Source: Welwitschia mirabilis | Taxonomy: Eukaryota > Gnetophyta > Gnetopsida > Welwitschiales | DNA length: 53,958 nucleotides | Direction of reading: 5' to 3' | NCBI GenBank assembly: GCA_051453625.1 | Contig: JBOZIK010000001.1 | Location: forward strand, 160,749,821-160,803,778 | Shown here: positions 53,332 to 53,958 of the stretch, in pieces | Numbering within the stretch: position 1 is the first letter of the stretch | How the letters are laid out: each line of letters begins with the position of its first letter | The notes under the pieces: generated by a model | The model's database searches: none | What the model saw: only the letters and a program-made list of their open reading frames with translations | Told to the model about the DNA's origin: nothing | Made by a program: the position numbers and the translations under genes

Positions 53332-53958
53332 GGAAGGGTAAGTGAAGTTACATTTTGATGGTTCAATTATAGAAATAGAAGAGTCTAACAATGTTCAGCA
53401 CACATCCTTAGTTGCTACTTGATGTCCTCGATTAGAAAGATAACTCAATGCTATAAAGAATTAGCTACAAAACTCCTGTAATGATCCCTCCACAAGTGTG
53501 TAATGGCCATTATTAGGAGAGGCCCCAATCAATGAATTTAACAATAGAGGTATGCTATCAATGTCGTTTCCATCTTTATTTCCTACAGGTAAGTGTAATA
53601 TTTTGTCACGAAGGGCAAAGTATGTAAAGCTACATGAGTATGCAAAGCATCTACTAAGATACAAAGATGGAAGATTTGGTCACCATCCTAGATTTTGGTA
53701 AGTAATTCCTCATTCAATTTATTCTTTGATAAATTTAATGGATTAAATTTAAAACCCTTAAATTTTTATTTTCCATTATAGGTACTATATTTTCAACATG
53801 ATTATGAGACACAGGGTACTAAGGTCTACAATAGTAGTTTTCAAAAAGAACATAGTCGATGCTTCAATCACAATAGAGGAATTACATGAATAGATGAATA
53901 ATTATCCATCAAAAAAAATAATAGACAACTTAATGAGATACAGAAGCTCCCTAAGAGG
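53332..53958 (+). pseudogene. Helitron_like_N domain (PF14214-type), two exons
   Basis: From 53465 the frame reads WPLLGEAPINEFNNRGML, SMSFPSLFPTGKCNIL, YVKLHEYAKHLLRYKDGRF, and GHHPRFW, then crosses a GT-AG intron (53698-53781) to YYIFNMIMRHRVL, KKNIVDASITIEELHE and the MRYRSSLRG end. These match the FPTLFP.G, EY..HL..Y.DGRF..HPRF, N..MR, and 'R..RG' blocks of the Helitron_like_N domain. One stop (TAA at Gln, near 53501) and one at Gln near 53895 are visible. The domain accompanies the Rep nuclease/helicase of plant Helitrons; its own role is unclear. Confidence 0.85.
53698..53781 (+). other. Intron in the Helitron gene
   Basis: GTAAGTAATT...TTCCATTATAG, 84 bases. Removing it joins RF-W to YYIFN in frame across a conserved Helitron block, which strongly supports the splice sites. 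Confidence 0.85.

Larger units (their letters stand above)
51596..53958 (+). mobile_element. Helitron (rolling-circle) element, 5' part of Rep/helicase gene
   Basis: Start of a plant Helitron coding region that runs off the right edge. N-terminal part 51596-52338, a 993-N gap (52339-53331), then the Helitron-like N-terminal domain (53465 onward) with one intron. Rep nuclease and helicase domains would lie beyond the window. Its stops are fewer than in the retroelements. The 5' TC terminus was not identified. Confidence 0.75.

Overview
This window looks like gene-poor, heavily decayed plant heterochromatin. It is very AT-rich and holds almost nothing except transposable elements, and I see no intact host gene, tRNA or rRNA. 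The organism is most likely a seed plant. The evidence is a SIRE-like Ty1/copia set, Athila-type and chromovirus-type Ty3/gypsy elements, a DUF4283 reading frame, a 'putative plant transposon' domain and a plant-type Helitron N-terminal domain. I cannot name the species. Every coding region carries many in-frame TAG, TAA and TGA codons where the family has Gln or Trp, and CpG is scarce. This is what long-term cytosine methylation and deamination produce. All coding entries are therefore pseudogenes read through their stops.

Layout. Bases 1-5212 are an internally deleted SIRE-like copia element (C1): 3' part of a 5' LTR, reverse transcriptase and RNase H, an extra downstream ORF of the plant-transposon-domain type, and a 3' LTR. 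Bases 7400-41000 are a Russian-doll nest. The oldest element, gypsy G1, is cut inside its reverse transcriptase at 9589 and resumes at 37886. Into it went gypsy G2 (LTRs 9590-12515 and 34852-37885), which is cut between RNase H and integrase. Into G2 went Athila-like G3 (LTRs starting at 15591 and 31245), flanked by a perfect CTAGT target duplication. The 5' LTR of G3 is itself split at a microsatellite by about 6.5 kb (16863-23431) that holds another repeat and a second SIRE-like copia element (C2). The split could be a further insertion or a scaffold join, because a 100-N gap lies on its right edge.

To the right, a DUF4283/zinc-knuckle frame (42225-42860) is cut off by the LTR of a minus-strand Athila-like element, G4 (42862-47430), of the same family as G3. 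Then comes an unclassified LTR-like block (about 47560-49640) with a TATA box and two minisatellites (73-bp and 29-bp units), an AT-rich stretch with a 368-bp direct repeat, and at the right edge the beginning of a Helitron replication protein (from about 51596, running off the window) with one visible intron.

Six runs of N interrupt the window, in addition to the 8-N run at 8886. Three of the gaps are bordered by duplicated sequence, which suggests that some are overlap artefacts and not missing DNA. All relationships rest on reading and hand alignment. No database search was run.
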